The notes: generated by a model from the sequence alone, not told the origin. A DNA stretch of 64,000 nucleotides from Lihuaxuella thermophila (GCF_900110165.1 NZ_FOCQ01000008.1:1-64000); one strand, 5' to 3'; shown: positions 14,481-23,984, numbered from the stretch's first letter. A program made the numbers and translations.

Positions 14481-16285
14481 TTTTAAGGAGCGTCGTCGGA
14501 AAGCTTTGGATTACGATCATCATTCTCGTCTCGCTGGTGCTCGTATTCCTGAGCTTGTTTTTGAATCAGCAAGTGGAAAAAACCTACGTTCAGGATCAGA
14601 GAACCAGTTTAATCCGCTTGGCCGATGAAATCCAGACCGCATTAAATCAGACGGGGCCGGACTACAGTGATTATCTGCATCAGGTAAGAAAAATATCCGA
14701 AATGTTTCATACGTATATGATCGTACTCGACCGAAACGGCTCCATCCTCTCCAGTGACGGCAAACCCGTAGTCTCGCAGGTTCCCTGGAAGGAAGTCCTG
14801 GGACAAAAAGAGTTCGAGACCGTGTTGCGCGGAGAGAAAGTGTATAAACGGGAGCGGGTGCGTCTGAGTGAGGCCAACGATTACCTGCCCTTTTTGAAGA
14901 ATGACATTTTGCTGGTCGCTGTGCCGTACCTTCAAGCAGGCAAAATCCAGGGAGCCATCCTGTTATATCAAACGCATGACCAGATCAGCGACCATCTTAA
15001 ACAGTGGATCTTTTATTCGGCTTTAATCGGCATCGTGCTGACCACGGTTTTCGCTTTCTTTTTATCGACGAGGATTACGCAACCGCTCATCCAAATGAAA
15101 AAAGCGGCCGAAAAAATGGCCCGCGGGCATTTTTCCATCCGGGTTCCCGTCCGTTTTCACGAGCGAGACGAGATTGCCGATCTGGCTATGACATTTAACC
15201 GGATGGCCGGACAACTGGAAGACTCCATTCATCAGCTGTCCCAGGAAAAAGAACAATTGTCCAGCATCCTGCGCAGCATGTCTGACGGGGTGATTACCGT
15301 GAACAAATACGGAAAGGTGATACTTACCAACCCGCCGGCAGACCGCTTCCTGGAATTGTGCAAAAGAAACCGTTCGCAGGATGAACATCAGGATGGAAAT
15401 CTTCTGCCACCTCCTCTGAAAGATTTTTTTCAGATGGTCGTCGAAGAGAATCAAGAGCATACCCGGGATATTACGGAGCAAGGCAGAACCTGGGCCGTGG
15501 TGATGGCTCCCCTTTACAGCGGTGACCAGGTGCGCGGTGCCGTGGCCGTGATGCGCGATGTGACGGAAGAGCGCCGTCTGGACAAGATGCGAAAAGATTT
15601 TGTGGCCAATGTCTCGCATGAGCTTCGCACGCCGCTGGCCATGTTGCAGGGTTACAGCGAGGCCCTCATGGATGATATTGCCGAAACGCCGGAAGAACGC
15701 CGGGAAATCGCCCAGGTCATCAACGAAGAGTCGCAGCGCATGAGCAGGCTGGTGCGGGAACTCCTCGACCTGGCCCGGATGGAGGCAGGGCACATCACGG
15801 TTGAACCATCGCGGATTTCTCTCCCCGAATTCATTCATCGTGTGATCAGAAAATTTCTGGCACTGGCCCGTGAACAGCAAATCCATTTATCTGAAGATCT
15901 GGCCGGGGATCTGCCGGAAGTGTACTGGGATGAGGATAAGATTGAGCAAGTCTTGACCAATCTCATCGACAATGCACTTCGCCATACTCCTTCCGGGGGT
16001 TCGGTCCGCGTCCGTGTTTACCAGGAAGAGGATCAAATGTACTTGGAAGTGGAGGACACGGGGTCGGGAATTCCTGAAGAAGATCTGCCATTCATTTTTG
16101 AGCGCTTTTATAAGGCCGATAAGGCCCGGACCAGAGGGCAGTCGGGCGGAACGGGACTGGGCCTGTCGATTGTCAAACATCTGGTTCACGCCCATGGCGG
16201 AGAAGCTTCCGTCAAGAGTGAACTGGGCAAGGGAACGGTATTTATCATTCAATTGCCCATCCGTGTTGATGGGGAAAAAAAATAA
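14477..16285 (+). CDS. resE: Sensor histidine kinase ResE
   Basis: The 602-residue membrane kinase has TM1 near residues 8-28, an extracytoplasmic sensor region, TM2 near 175-197, a HAMP linker, a PAS-like domain (about 260-370), a HisKA domain with phospho-acceptor His381 in FVANVSHELRTPLAML, and an ATPase domain with N box (NLIDNALRHTPSGG), G1 (DTGSGIPEED), F box (FERFYKADKAR) and G2 (GTGLGLSIVK). GTG 14477 overlaps the resD stop. Partner of ResD. Confidence 0.93.
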   Translation: MILRSVVGKLWITIIILVSLVLVFLSLFLNQQVEKTYVQDQRTSLIRLADEIQTALNQTGPDYSDYLHQVRKISEMFHTYMIVLDRNGSILSSDGKPVVSQVPWKEVLGQKEFETVLRGEKVYKRERVRLSEANDYLPFLKNDILLVAVPYLQAGKIQGAILLYQTHDQISDHLKQWIFYSALIGIVLTTVFAFFLSTRITQPLIQMKKAAEKMARGHFSIRVPVRFHERDEIADLAMTFNRMAGQLEDSIHQLSQEKEQLSSILRSMSDGVITVNKYGKVILTNPPADRFLELCKRNRSQDEHQDGNLLPPPLKDFFQMVVEENQEHTRDITEQGRTWAVVMAPLYSGDQVRGAVAVMRDVTEERRLDKMRKDFVANVSHELRTPLAMLQGYSEALMDDIAETPEERREIAQVINEESQRMSRLVRELLDLARMEAGHITVEPSRISLPEFIHRVIRKFLALAREQQIHLSEDLAGDLPEVYWDEDKIEQVLTNLIDNALRHTPSGGSVRVRVYQEEDQMYLEVEDTGSGIPEEDLPFIFERFYKADKARTRGQSGGTGLGLSIVKHLVHAHGGEASVKSELGKGTVFIIQLPIRVDGEKK

Positions 16286-16290
16286 ACAGG

Positions 16291-16335
16291 CAACAGAACA
16301 GGGAGTCTGGCACCAACATGTCAGACTTTCTGTTG
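16291..16335 (+). terminator. Terminator-like hairpin after resE
   Basis: CAACAGAA..AGTCTG pairs with CAGACTTTCTGTTG; the tail (TTATCGCAAGTTTT) is only partly T-rich, so efficiency is doubtful. Confidence 0.5.
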
Positions 16336-16495
16336 TTATCGCAAGTTTTGATTGACGCAGGGTCCTTCTTTCCGGTGTTGTTTAAGAAAGCTGAAGGTTT
16401 GATTTATTTCCCGGTTCGTGTATTGTTATAGAGAAGATGGATGACGAGCCGGCAGTTGATCGTGATAAACAAGATGGAGAACTGGGGGCCAGCAA

Positions 16496-17530
16496 ATGGT
16501 TGAACACGCGACAAAGCAAATGGCTAAACGAGTGACCGCGGCGATTCTGGGCATCGTCGTTCTTTTATCCGGATGCAGCGGCAGCCTGTTGGCTTCCAAA
16601 CAAGTGAAGCAGCAAAAACAACCCTCACAGAAGGAATTGCAAAGGAAAGTGCCGCTTGAGGAAGAAGTGATTTTGGCTCCCGGGGATACATATCCCTTGC
16701 CCATCTCCTCCTTTGCCCCGGATGAGAAAAAAGTGAAACCGGATCAAGCACAAATGACCATCCATATTAGTGATCCCCGGATTGTGAGCATGGATCAAAA
16801 CGGCCGGCTCCAGGTAAGCAAAAATGCCAAAACCGGTGATACCGCCGTCATTACGTCGAGGTACCGGGGGATGAAAGCAATGTTGAAATTAAAAGTCATC
16901 GTTCCCCTGGAGGATACGGTAGTCCATCAACGCAACGGGCAGGCCGTTGTCACCAATGCCACCGACACGACCGTAGTGGTCAACAAAAACAGAAATTTGC
17001 CCGCCCATTATGTTCCCCGCGACTTGGTGCAACCCAATGTCCCTTTCTCATTTCAGGGAAAAGACGAGAAAAAATATCTGCGAAAAGCGGCTGCCGATGC
17101 ACTGGAGCAAATGTTCCAGGCAGCCAAACGGGAGAATATTCAATTGTATGCCGTTTCCGGCTACCGGTCGTATGCGAGACAAAAAATGCTTTACAATCAT
17201 AACAGCAAGGTGAAAGGAACCGAACATACTTCTCATTACAATGCCCGTCCCGGACAAAGCGAGCATCAAACCGGACTGGCCATCGATATTTCCAGTAAGA
17301 GCGTCCGTTTTTCGCTGATCCCAACATTCGGCCAAACGAAAGAAGGCAAGTGGCTCCAACAGCATGCCGCTGAGTTCGGCTTCATCCTCCGTTATCCGCA
17401 AGGCAAGGAAAAGATTACCGGATATGCTTATGAACCCTGGCACTTTCGCTATGTTGGCAAGGAAATGGCCAGGGAGATCACCGAGAAAGGGATTACCCTT
17501 GAGGAATATTTTGCTGCTGTTCGCCGGTGA
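16496..17530 (+). CDS. VanY-type D-alanyl-D-alanine carboxypeptidase lipoprotein
   Basis: A zinc LAS-family peptidase that removes the terminal D-Ala from peptidoglycan stems. The 344-residue product has a lipoprotein signal (AILGIVVLLSGCSGS; lipidated Cys about residue 27), a middle region like a bacterial Ig-like repeat (LAPGDTYPL...DPRIVSMDQNGRLQVSKNAKTGDTAVI), then the VanY domain with AVSGYRSYARQ, the zinc motif SEHQTGLAIDIS, catalytic GYAYEPWHFRYVG. Monocistronic between resE and a convergent SDR gene. Confidence 0.88.
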   Translation: MVEHATKQMAKRVTAAILGIVVLLSGCSGSLLASKQVKQQKQPSQKELQRKVPLEEEVILAPGDTYPLPISSFAPDEKKVKPDQAQMTIHISDPRIVSMDQNGRLQVSKNAKTGDTAVITSRYRGMKAMLKLKVIVPLEDTVVHQRNGQAVVTNATDTTVVVNKNRNLPAHYVPRDLVQPNVPFSFQGKDEKKYLRKAAADALEQMFQAAKRENIQLYAVSGYRSYARQKMLYNHNSKVKGTEHTSHYNARPGQSEHQTGLAIDISSKSVRFSLIPTFGQTKEGKWLQQHAAEFGFILRYPQGKEKITGYAYEPWHFRYVGKEMAREITEKGITLEEYFAAVRR

Positions 17531-17610
17531 TCAATGCCCGAATGGACGGGAAAAACAAGGATCAGAGGAGCAAGGGTGTTCCATTGGTTCGGCGGGACGT
17601 GGGGGTTGAC

Positions 17611-17645
17611 AAAAAAAGCTGATTCACATCGAATCAGCTTTTTTT
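17611..17645. terminator. Bidirectional terminator
   Basis: GCTGATTC and GAATCAGC form the stem with A7 before and T7 after, so it works in both directions. It overlaps the last codons of the convergent SDR gene. Confidence 0.9.
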
Positions 17646-18338
17646 CAGCAAGTTTTTGGGGACCAACGGCCGCATGATGACCTGATTATAGATCACGCCT
17701 TTCGGTGCGGAAACCATGGTCCAAACCGTTTCAGCCACCTGTTCGGCTTCCATGGCGTATGCTTTGGGATGATGGAATTCGGTCTTGATCGAGCCCGGAC
17801 AGAGGGTGGAAACTTTCACGTGGTAGGGTTTCAGCTCCAGTGTCAGGGTATCCGAGAGTGCCATCAGACCGAATTTTGACGCGCAGTATCCGCCACCGTT
17901 CGGGAAAGCCTCCGTTCCGGCCACACTGGAGATATTGACGATGTGGCCTTCCGTGGCTTTGAGGTGGGGAATGGCGTATTTGCATGCCAAGAAGGCTCCC
18001 TTCAAGTTCACATTCATCATTTCGTCCCACTGCTCTTCGCTTAGTTCGTCAATCGGGGCGAAATGGCCGAGCCCGGCGTTGTTGACAAGGATGTCGATGC
18101 GTCCGAAACGCTGGAGGGCAAATTGAATCAAGGCTTGGACTTGTGTGCTTTTTGTGACGTCACAGGGAAAAGCCAAGATGCGGTCGGGAGCTTCTTGCGC
18201 CAGGGCTTCCAATTTGTCCGTACTTCGTGCGCTGGCAACCACATTCGCGCCTCCCTTGGCGAGACGGCGGGCGATGGCTTGTCCCAATCCTTTGCTGGCC
18301 CCGGTGACGATGGCCACTTTTCCTTTCAGTGCGGTCAT
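17634..18338 (-). CDS. Short-chain dehydrogenase/reductase
   Basis: A classical SDR of 234 residues with NAD(P)-binding TGASKGLG (about 13-20), the NNAG motif, catalytic Ser in NISSVAG, YCASK (Tyr and Lys of the catalytic dyad) and PGSIKTEF. ATG 18338 follows GGAGG; an open extension upstream lacks a ribosome binding site. Substrate cannot be told from sequence; similar Bacillus proteins are annotated as 3-oxoacyl-ACP reductase-like or ribitol-type SDRs. It stands alone downstream of serA in the same orientation. Confidence 0.85.
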   Translation of the reverse strand: MTALKGKVAIVTGASKGLGQAIARRLAKGGANVVASARSTDKLEALAQEAPDRILAFPCDVTKSTQVQALIQFALQRFGRIDILVNNAGLGHFAPIDELSEEQWDEMMNVNLKGAFLACKYAIPHLKATEGHIVNISSVAGTEAFPNGGGYCASKFGLMALSDTLTLELKPYHVKVSTLCPGSIKTEFHHPKAYAMEAEQVAETVWTMVSAPKGVIYNQVIMRPLVPKNLLKKS

Positions 18339-18486
18339 GCTGATTGCCTCCTTATGTGAAACGGAAAAGAAGCAGGGAGCATGCCCCCGCTTCCTTATTT
18401 TAGGTACTTCCCTCGTCAAGTGCAGGATGCAGGTTTGCCATCAGTTTAGCACAAAGGGATGGATCCGGCGAGAGGGTTCCATTCGT

Positions 18487-20067
18487 CTACAGGTCGATCT
18501 CGGTTACCGATTGAATTTCATTCATCTGTTTCAATGTATCAATCACTTCCTGGGTAACCGGTTTGTCGATGCGAAGGACCATGATCGCCTGGCCGCCGAT
18601 GGTTTGACGCCCGACCTGCATGGTTGCGATGTTGACCCCCTGGTTGCCGAGAATCGTTCCGACCCGGCCGATCGCTCCCGGCTGGTCGAGATGCTGAATA
18701 AACAATAAATGGCCTTCCGGGGTGACATCGACGGGGTACTCATCAATTTTGATGATCCGGGTCCCCAATCCGTTTAAAAGGGTTCCCGTCGCGCTTCGGG
18801 TTTCTTGATTGGTTTCCACCTCTACCTTGATCAGTTGCGTGAAACCGTGGCTGTTGCTCGCTTTCTGCTCGAGCATTTGCACCCCGCGTTGTTGGGCGAG
18901 ATGAGGAGCGTTCACATAGTTGACATCCGACAGGTGATGGGAAAGGGCGCCTTTCAAAATCGTTCGGGTTAACGGGGAGATATCCAGTTTGGTCACTTCA
19001 CCCGCATAGGTGACGGTGATATTTTTCGGGGCCCCTTTGGTAATTTGCGCGACGAACTGGCCCAGTTTTTCGGCAAGCTCCTGATAAGGCTGCAATTTTT
19101 GCTGCAATTCCGCCGGAATGGAAGGCAGATTGACCGCATTTTTAAACGGTTCGCCGCGCAGGATGTGGAGGACTTCCTCCGATACATCAATCGCTACGTT
19201 TTCCTGGGCCTCTACCGTGGAAGCGCCCAGATGGGGAGTGGCGATCACCTGGGGCAGGGTGAGCAGGGGATGATCTCCCGGCGGCTCCTGCTCAAAAACA
19301 TCGAGGGCGGCTCCGGCCACTTTGCCGGATTGGATGGCTTCATATAATGCTTCTTCATCGATGATTCCGCCACGGGCGCAGTTGAGGATGCGGACACCGT
19401 CTTTCATCAAGGCAAATGTGTCCCGGTTGATCAGATGGCGGGTTTCTTTGGTCAGCGGGGTGTGCACGGAGATATAGTCCCCGGCAGCGACCGCTTCTTC
19501 AAAAGAGGCCTTTTTTACGCCCAGCTTTTCCGCCCGTTCATCCGACAGATACGGGTCATAGGCGACCACGTTCATGCGGAAAGCTTTGGCCCGTTTGGCC
19601 AGTTCCGCCCCAATTCTCCCCAATCCGATGATGCTGAGCGTCTTTTTGTTCAGTTCCACCCCGACAAAATCTTTTCTTCTCCATTCTCCGGCGAGCAGGG
19701 AGCGATAGGCCTGGGGGATGTTGCGGGATAAAGAGATCAGCATGGCAAAGGTATGCTCGGCAGTGGAGATGGTGTTTCCATCCGGGGCGTTTACCACCAC
19801 AATTCCTTTGCGGGTCGCTGCGGGAACATCGATGTTGTCCACGCCCACCCCGGCACGCGCGATCACCTTCAGGCGGCGGGCCTTTTCGATCAGCTCCGCC
19901 GTCACCCGGGTCTGGCTGCGAACCATGAGCGCGTCTGCCGTTTCAATTTCCAATTGCAATTCATCCGGGGAGAGTCCGGTTTTTCGCACAACTTGGACAT
20001 CTTCCGCTTGCAATAACTTTTCAATTCCTTGATCGCTGAGCGGGTCGGTGATGAGAACTTTATACAT
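18487..20067 (-). CDS. serA: D-3-phosphoglycerate dehydrogenase
   Basis: First enzyme of serine synthesis, oxidising 3-phosphoglycerate to phosphohydroxypyruvate with NAD. The 526-residue long form has the substrate domain (VLITDPLSDQGIEKL), nucleotide-binding GLGRIGAELAKRAKAF, catalytic ARGGIIDEEAL and PHLGASTVEAQENVA, then the intervening domain and a C-terminal ACT domain (LLFIQHLDQPGAIGRVGTILG), the serine feedback site. Start ATG 20067 overlaps the end of the upstream aminotransferase gene, so the two are coupled behind the T-box. Confidence 0.96.
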   Translation of the reverse strand: MYKVLITDPLSDQGIEKLLQAEDVQVVRKTGLSPDELQLEIETADALMVRSQTRVTAELIEKARRLKVIARAGVGVDNIDVPAATRKGIVVVNAPDGNTISTAEHTFAMLISLSRNIPQAYRSLLAGEWRRKDFVGVELNKKTLSIIGLGRIGAELAKRAKAFRMNVVAYDPYLSDERAEKLGVKKASFEEAVAAGDYISVHTPLTKETRHLINRDTFALMKDGVRILNCARGGIIDEEALYEAIQSGKVAGAALDVFEQEPPGDHPLLTLPQVIATPHLGASTVEAQENVAIDVSEEVLHILRGEPFKNAVNLPSIPAELQQKLQPYQELAEKLGQFVAQITKGAPKNITVTYAGEVTKLDISPLTRTILKGALSHHLSDVNYVNAPHLAQQRGVQMLEQKASNSHGFTQLIKVEVETNQETRSATGTLLNGLGTRIIKIDEYPVDVTPEGHLLFIQHLDQPGAIGRVGTILGNQGVNIATMQVGRQTIGGQAIMVLRIDKPVTQEVIDTLKQMNEIQSVTEIDL

Positions 20068-21217
20068 GGTTCATGTATACCTCCTGTGCAGCTTTCACCC
20101 CGGCCCCCAACGGAGCGGGAACGCCGATTTTTTGCAGGGCTATTTCCAGGCCCGACAGGGTTGTGAAAATATCCAGCGCATCGCAATAGCCCATGTGGCC
20201 GATGCGGAAAATTTTACCCTTGAGATGCTGCTGGCCTCCGGCTACGACGATTTGAAGTTCGCGCAGGGCTTTGCGCAAGTCTTCGGAGCTCCATTGGTCC
20301 TTTCCGCCGTGAATCGAGGTGACGGTCGGCGAAGCGTCCTGCTCGGAGGTCATCAGTTCCAGCCCGAGTGCACGCACCCCGGCACGGGTCATCTGTTTCA
20401 ACCGTTCATGCCGCTTGATCACGTTTTCCAGCCCTTCTTCCTGCAGCATGTGCAATGCCTCTTTCAGGCCGAACAACAAGGAAACAGCAGGAGTATAGGG
20501 CGTTGTCTCCTTTTCCAGATTGTTGCGATAAGCGAGCAGATCGAGATAAAAACGCGGGGCTTCATTTTTCTCCACGGCCGACCAGGCCCGTTGGCTGACG
20601 GCGACAAATGCGAGTCCCGGCGGCAGCATCATCGCTTTTTGCGAGCCGGTCACCATCACATCGATCCCCCAGTCATCCATCTGACTGGCGACCGCTCCCA
20701 GGCAGCTGACCGCATCCACAATCACCAGGGCATCGGAATGTTCACGGACCACTTTCGCCAGCTGGTCAATCGGATTGAGCACGCCGGTGGAGGTTTCGCA
20801 ATAGGTCATAAAAACAGCTTTTGCCCGTGAATGTTCTTTGATAAAAGAACCTAACGTTTCAGGGTCACAAGCTTGTCCCCACGGGATGTCCAAACGGTGG
20901 CAAGTCAGGCCGTAGCGTTCAACGATTTTGGCGAAGCGGTCACCGAAAGCACCGGTAACGACTACGATGGCCTCTTCCCCGGGTCTGACCGTGTTGACGA
21001 CAGCGGCTTCCAAAGCGCCTGTTCCGCTGTTGGAGAGGATGAGCGGCTGTTGTTTTGTGCCGAAGATGGCTTTGAGGCCTTCACTGCATTCCCGCAAAAG
21101 CCTGGACGCATCTCCGCTGCGGTGGCCGATCATCGGCTGGGCCATCGCTTGCTGGATGCGTGGCGGAATCGGAGTGGGTCCGGGAATTCGCAGATGAAAC
21201 TTTTCAGAAAATGACAT
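20060..21217 (-). CDS. Class V aminotransferase, probable phosphoserine/serine type
   Basis: A PLP enzyme of the alanine-glyoxylate/serine-pyruvate aminotransferase branch, 385 residues, with LRIPGPTPIPPRIQQAM at the start, the SNSGTGALEAAV cofactor loop, VDAVSCLGA, and the PLP Lys in VTGSQKAMMLPPGL. ATG 21217 follows AGGAGG. It overlaps serA by 8 nt and both follow a serine-type T-box, so it most likely converts phosphohydroxypyruvate to phosphoserine in place of SerC; that role is inferred from the operon and regulation. Alternative: glyoxylate or serine-pyruvate transamination. Confidence 0.88.
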   Translation of the reverse strand: MSFSEKFHLRIPGPTPIPPRIQQAMAQPMIGHRSGDASRLLRECSEGLKAIFGTKQQPLILSNSGTGALEAAVVNTVRPGEEAIVVVTGAFGDRFAKIVERYGLTCHRLDIPWGQACDPETLGSFIKEHSRAKAVFMTYCETSTGVLNPIDQLAKVVREHSDALVIVDAVSCLGAVASQMDDWGIDVMVTGSQKAMMLPPGLAFVAVSQRAWSAVEKNEAPRFYLDLLAYRNNLEKETTPYTPAVSLLFGLKEALHMLQEEGLENVIKRHERLKQMTRAGVRALGLELMTSEQDASPTVTSIHGGKDQWSSEDLRKALRELQIVVAGGQQHLKGKIFRIGHMGYCDALDIFTTLSGLEIALQKIGVPAPLGAGVKAAQEVYMNHV

Positions 21218-21246
21218 GGTGCTTGACCTCCTGTCTGATGGAAAAT

Positions 21247-21535
21247 AAAAAAGAACCTCACGTCCACACACCTAGCACGGGCAGGTGTGAGGGACGAAAG
21301 GTTCGTGGTGCCACCCTCATTCGCTGTTGGCTCGCGCCAACAACCTTAGCGGGTCCGGAAAAAAGGACCCCGTGGATAACGGTTCAACCGTGCCAACCTA
21401 CTCAATTTCAGCCGGCCACTCCGGAGTGCTCCACATCCGTGAACTGCCGATTCGCAGCAACCATCGGCTCTCTGTGAGTTCAACATAAGATGTTTGGCTC
21501 CGTCATCGTTTTTATACTTCTGAAATTTGATAAAT
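21247..21535 (-). promoter_or_regulatory. T-box riboswitch, serine type
   Basis: On the minus strand the leader carries the T-box sequence AGGGTGGCACCACG (21317-21304) and a terminator (21304-21253) followed by six T residues. The 5' half of the terminator (CGTCCCTC) can instead pair with the T-box to form the antiterminator. Stem I shows CCGATGG.../...AATCGG apical pairing. AGC followed by A in its 3' side is a plausible serine specifier. The TGGC of the T-box fits a tRNA with discriminator G, as tRNA-Ser has. It controls the aminotransferase and serA. Confidence 0.9.
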
Positions 21536-21564
21536 ACTCTAACACGGAACAATCCACCTGTCAA
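21536..21564 (-). promoter_or_regulatory. Promoter of the T-box operon
   Basis: TTGACA (21564-21559) and TAGAGT (21541-21536) on the minus strand with a 17-base spacer. Confidence 0.75.
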
Positions 21565-21667
21565 TAAGAAAAACTTTCGGAAATTGTTCTTGTTCGAGTG
21601 GGAATGTAGTATGTTAACATAGGAATATTGGGGAAAGGACGAACAAATCGGCGGAAAGGAGGAAGGG

Positions 21668-23818
21668 ATGCTGCAGGTTGATTCGATCCAATTGTTACTC
21701 AACGGGCTCAATGAAGAGCAACGAAGAGCCGTAACCGCTCCCGATGGGCCGACAGTCGTGTTTGCCGGTCCGGGAAGCGGAAAGACCACGGTGTTGACGC
21801 GTCGCGTTCTCTATTTGCTGGAACGGGGGATTCCTGCCCGGCAATTGATGGTCGTGACCTTTACCCGCGCGGCTGCCAAAGAGATGAAAGAACGGCTACA
21901 ACAAATTATGCCGGAGAAGGTGGGGGAATTGTCGATCGGCACTTTTCATTCCCTCTTCCTTTCCATGCTGAGGGAAGACGGAGCACAAATTCCACTGCTG
22001 CTTCAGGCAGCGGAACAAACGGAGCTTGTGCGTCGCCTGCTGGCGGAACGGGATCAGCCCACCGATGATGAAACCGTTGCTTCCTTTCTCAACCAGATCG
22101 GCCTCTGCAAAGGAAATCTCATTTTTCCCGCACGGATGAAGGTGCAAAAGGAGAAGAATGTCCTGTTCCGGGATGTGTACCGGGCTTATGAAGCGAAAAA
22201 GGAACAACTCGGATGTTGGGATTATGACGATATTTTGGTCGCTCTTTATCAGCGTACCAGGGTTCCTGAAACACTCGCTAAATGGCAGGAACGTTATCAG
22301 CATGTACTGGTCGACGAGTTTCAGGATATCAACCGGGTTCAGTATGAAATTTTGCTGAAATTGACAGGCAAACATCAAAGACTGTTTGTAGTCGGGGATG
22401 ATGACCAGTCGATTTACGGCTTCCGCGGAAGCGATCCCGCTTTTATGCTGGAACTCGCGAAACATTTCCCCTCACTGACGCGAATCGTACTGTCCGTCAA
22501 TTACCGTTCTACGGATGAGATTATCCGGCTGGGGGAAAGACTGATCCGGAACAACCGATCCCGCCAGCCCAAACCGCGGGCGGGAACCGGCACGAAAGGC
22601 CCTGAACCGTTCTGGCTGGAGCCGGATGATGAAGAGGATGAGGCGGAACAAATTCTGGAAGCACTGAAGGACGGGATGGAAACGGCCGTTTTGTATCGAA
22701 CTTCAACCCAGGCACGGGCGCTCATTGACGCTTTGGTGCGGAAAGGGATCCCTTTTTTCGTCTCCGCAGGGGAACACTCCTTTTACCAGCGCTGGCAGGT
22801 TCAAGACATTCTGGCTTATATCCGATTATCCTATCACCCGAACGATTTGGATTCACTGATCCGAATCGTCAATAAGCCGAAACGCTATCTGTTCGGGGAT
22901 GAATGGATCGATGCCGCCTGGAACACAGCTCGAAAAGGGGATCGGACTCTGCTTGAAGTTCTGCCGGAATTGCCGGGGCTGGAAGCATATCAGGTGCGTT
23001 ATTTAAATGAATTGCGCACGCACGTTCCCCGGATACGTAAGTTTAGCGCAAGCGAAGCCGTTCGTTACATACGCGAGACAATCGGATACGACCGTTACCT
23101 GGAAGCCTTTGCGAAGGAAACAGGAAACGACCCTGCGTCCTTGTTTGAACCGGCTGATGAGCTTGTGATGGCTGCACGTCATGCATCGGATGGACAAGCC
23201 CTGGTGGAGCATGCCGAAAAAGTCATCGAATGGGTGCGCCATCCTGCACAGTCTCCCAGGGTAAAACTGATGACTTTTCACAAATCGAAAGGCTTGGAAT
23301 TTGATCGTGTCTTTTTGATCGGTCTACATGCGATGGTTCTTCCTCACCGGCGCAGCCTGCAGGTGCCGGACAACCGGAAACAGGCGGCTTGGGAGGAGGA
23401 AAGGCGCTTATTTTATGTCGGAATCACCCGCGCCAGAAGTGAGCTTTATCTTTCGGTCAGTAAAAAGAGACAGGGAAAACGGGTAGGGGCGTCCCCGTTT
23501 GTAAAGGAAATCGGTTATGACGGTGAAATGGGTTCGGCGAAATCGGAAATAGCTGTCGCGCGGGAAGCACCTGCGGCGAAAAGCCCCGTTTTGCATAAAC
23601 CGAAGGCTGCCCAGCCGCAATTGCGTTTTGCCAAAGAAGAAGTTTCACCGGGAATGAGATTGGTTCACGTCAAGTTTGGGCAAGGGACTGTCATTCAGGT
23701 AACTCCCTTGCAGGGGGTTGCGCCAGGCAGAAAGATTTTAATCAGGTTTAGCGGACAAACACAAACGCTTCATTATGAATTATCGCGGCAATTGGGTCTC
23801 TTAAGCCGCGAAGCGTAG
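21668..23818 (+). CDS. UvrD/Rep-family ATP-dependent DNA helicase
   Basis: A superfamily I 3'-5' helicase of 716 residues. Motifs in order: Q motif LNEEQRRAVTAP, Walker A AGPGSGKTTVL, Ia VVTFTRAAAKEM, Walker B VLVDEFQDIN, motif III VVGDDDQSIYGFRGSD, motif IV NYRST, motif V MTFHKSKGLEFDRVFLIG, motif VI LFYVGITRARSELYLS. The last ~60 residues (GMRLVHVKFGQGTVIQV...KILIRFSGQ) are the Tudor-like C-terminal domain that in PcrA contacts RNA polymerase. Slightly shorter than PcrA, so it may be a YjcD-like paralogue. ATG 21668 follows AAAGGAGG. Transcribed away from the T-box operon. Confidence 0.92.
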   Translation: MLQVDSIQLLLNGLNEEQRRAVTAPDGPTVVFAGPGSGKTTVLTRRVLYLLERGIPARQLMVVTFTRAAAKEMKERLQQIMPEKVGELSIGTFHSLFLSMLREDGAQIPLLLQAAEQTELVRRLLAERDQPTDDETVASFLNQIGLCKGNLIFPARMKVQKEKNVLFRDVYRAYEAKKEQLGCWDYDDILVALYQRTRVPETLAKWQERYQHVLVDEFQDINRVQYEILLKLTGKHQRLFVVGDDDQSIYGFRGSDPAFMLELAKHFPSLTRIVLSVNYRSTDEIIRLGERLIRNNRSRQPKPRAGTGTKGPEPFWLEPDDEEDEAEQILEALKDGMETAVLYRTSTQARALIDALVRKGIPFFVSAGEHSFYQRWQVQDILAYIRLSYHPNDLDSLIRIVNKPKRYLFGDEWIDAAWNTARKGDRTLLEVLPELPGLEAYQVRYLNELRTHVPRIRKFSASEAVRYIRETIGYDRYLEAFAKETGNDPASLFEPADELVMAARHASDGQALVEHAEKVIEWVRHPAQSPRVKLMTFHKSKGLEFDRVFLIGLHAMVLPHRRSLQVPDNRKQAAWEEERRLFYVGITRARSELYLSVSKKRQGKRVGASPFVKEIGYDGEMGSAKSEIAVAREAPAAKSPVLHKPKAAQPQLRFAKEEVSPGMRLVHVKFGQGTVIQVTPLQGVAPGRKILIRFSGQTQTLHYELSRQLGLLSREA

Positions 23819-23840
23819 GCAAGCACAATTGTTTGACGTT

Positions 23841-23984
23841 TCAGGTGGAAGGCCGGTCGGGGCCTTCTAATTTTTTGTTTCCGTAGCCCGGTTTGTTTTC
23901 AACATTTCTGTCCGCGACTTGCAGATCACGCGATTCGGCTTCTTTTTTCTTTTGTTCAAGGCTGCGGTTATTCGTTTCATGCAT
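23841..23984 (-). CDS. Small hydrophilic protein, 47 aa
   Basis: On the minus strand AAGGAGGG precedes ATG 23984 and encodes MHETNNRSLEQKKKEAESRD and onward to a GYGNKKLEGPDRPST end. It is highly charged with no hydrophobic core. The Gly/Asn/Pro-rich ending resembles small proteins of Bacillus spores, but I cannot name a family. The terminator of the convergent helicase gene lies inside its last codons. Confidence 0.6.
   Translation of the reverse strand: MHETNNRSLEQKKKEAESRDLQVADRNVENKPGYGNKKLEGPDRPST
23848..23876 (+). terminator. Terminator of the helicase gene
   Basis: GAAGGCC (23848) pairs with GGCCTTC (23861), then TAATTTTTT. It lies within the 3' end of the convergent 47-aa ORF. Confidence 0.8.

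Noticed and set aside
15062-15886. 274-codon minus-strand ORF opposite resE
   Set aside because: Shadow of the kinase gene with no start signal or recognisable domain.
20048-20830. 260-codon plus-strand ORF opposite the aminotransferase
   Set aside because: Lies on the other strand of a well-supported gene; composition is typical of antisense frames in GC-rich codons.
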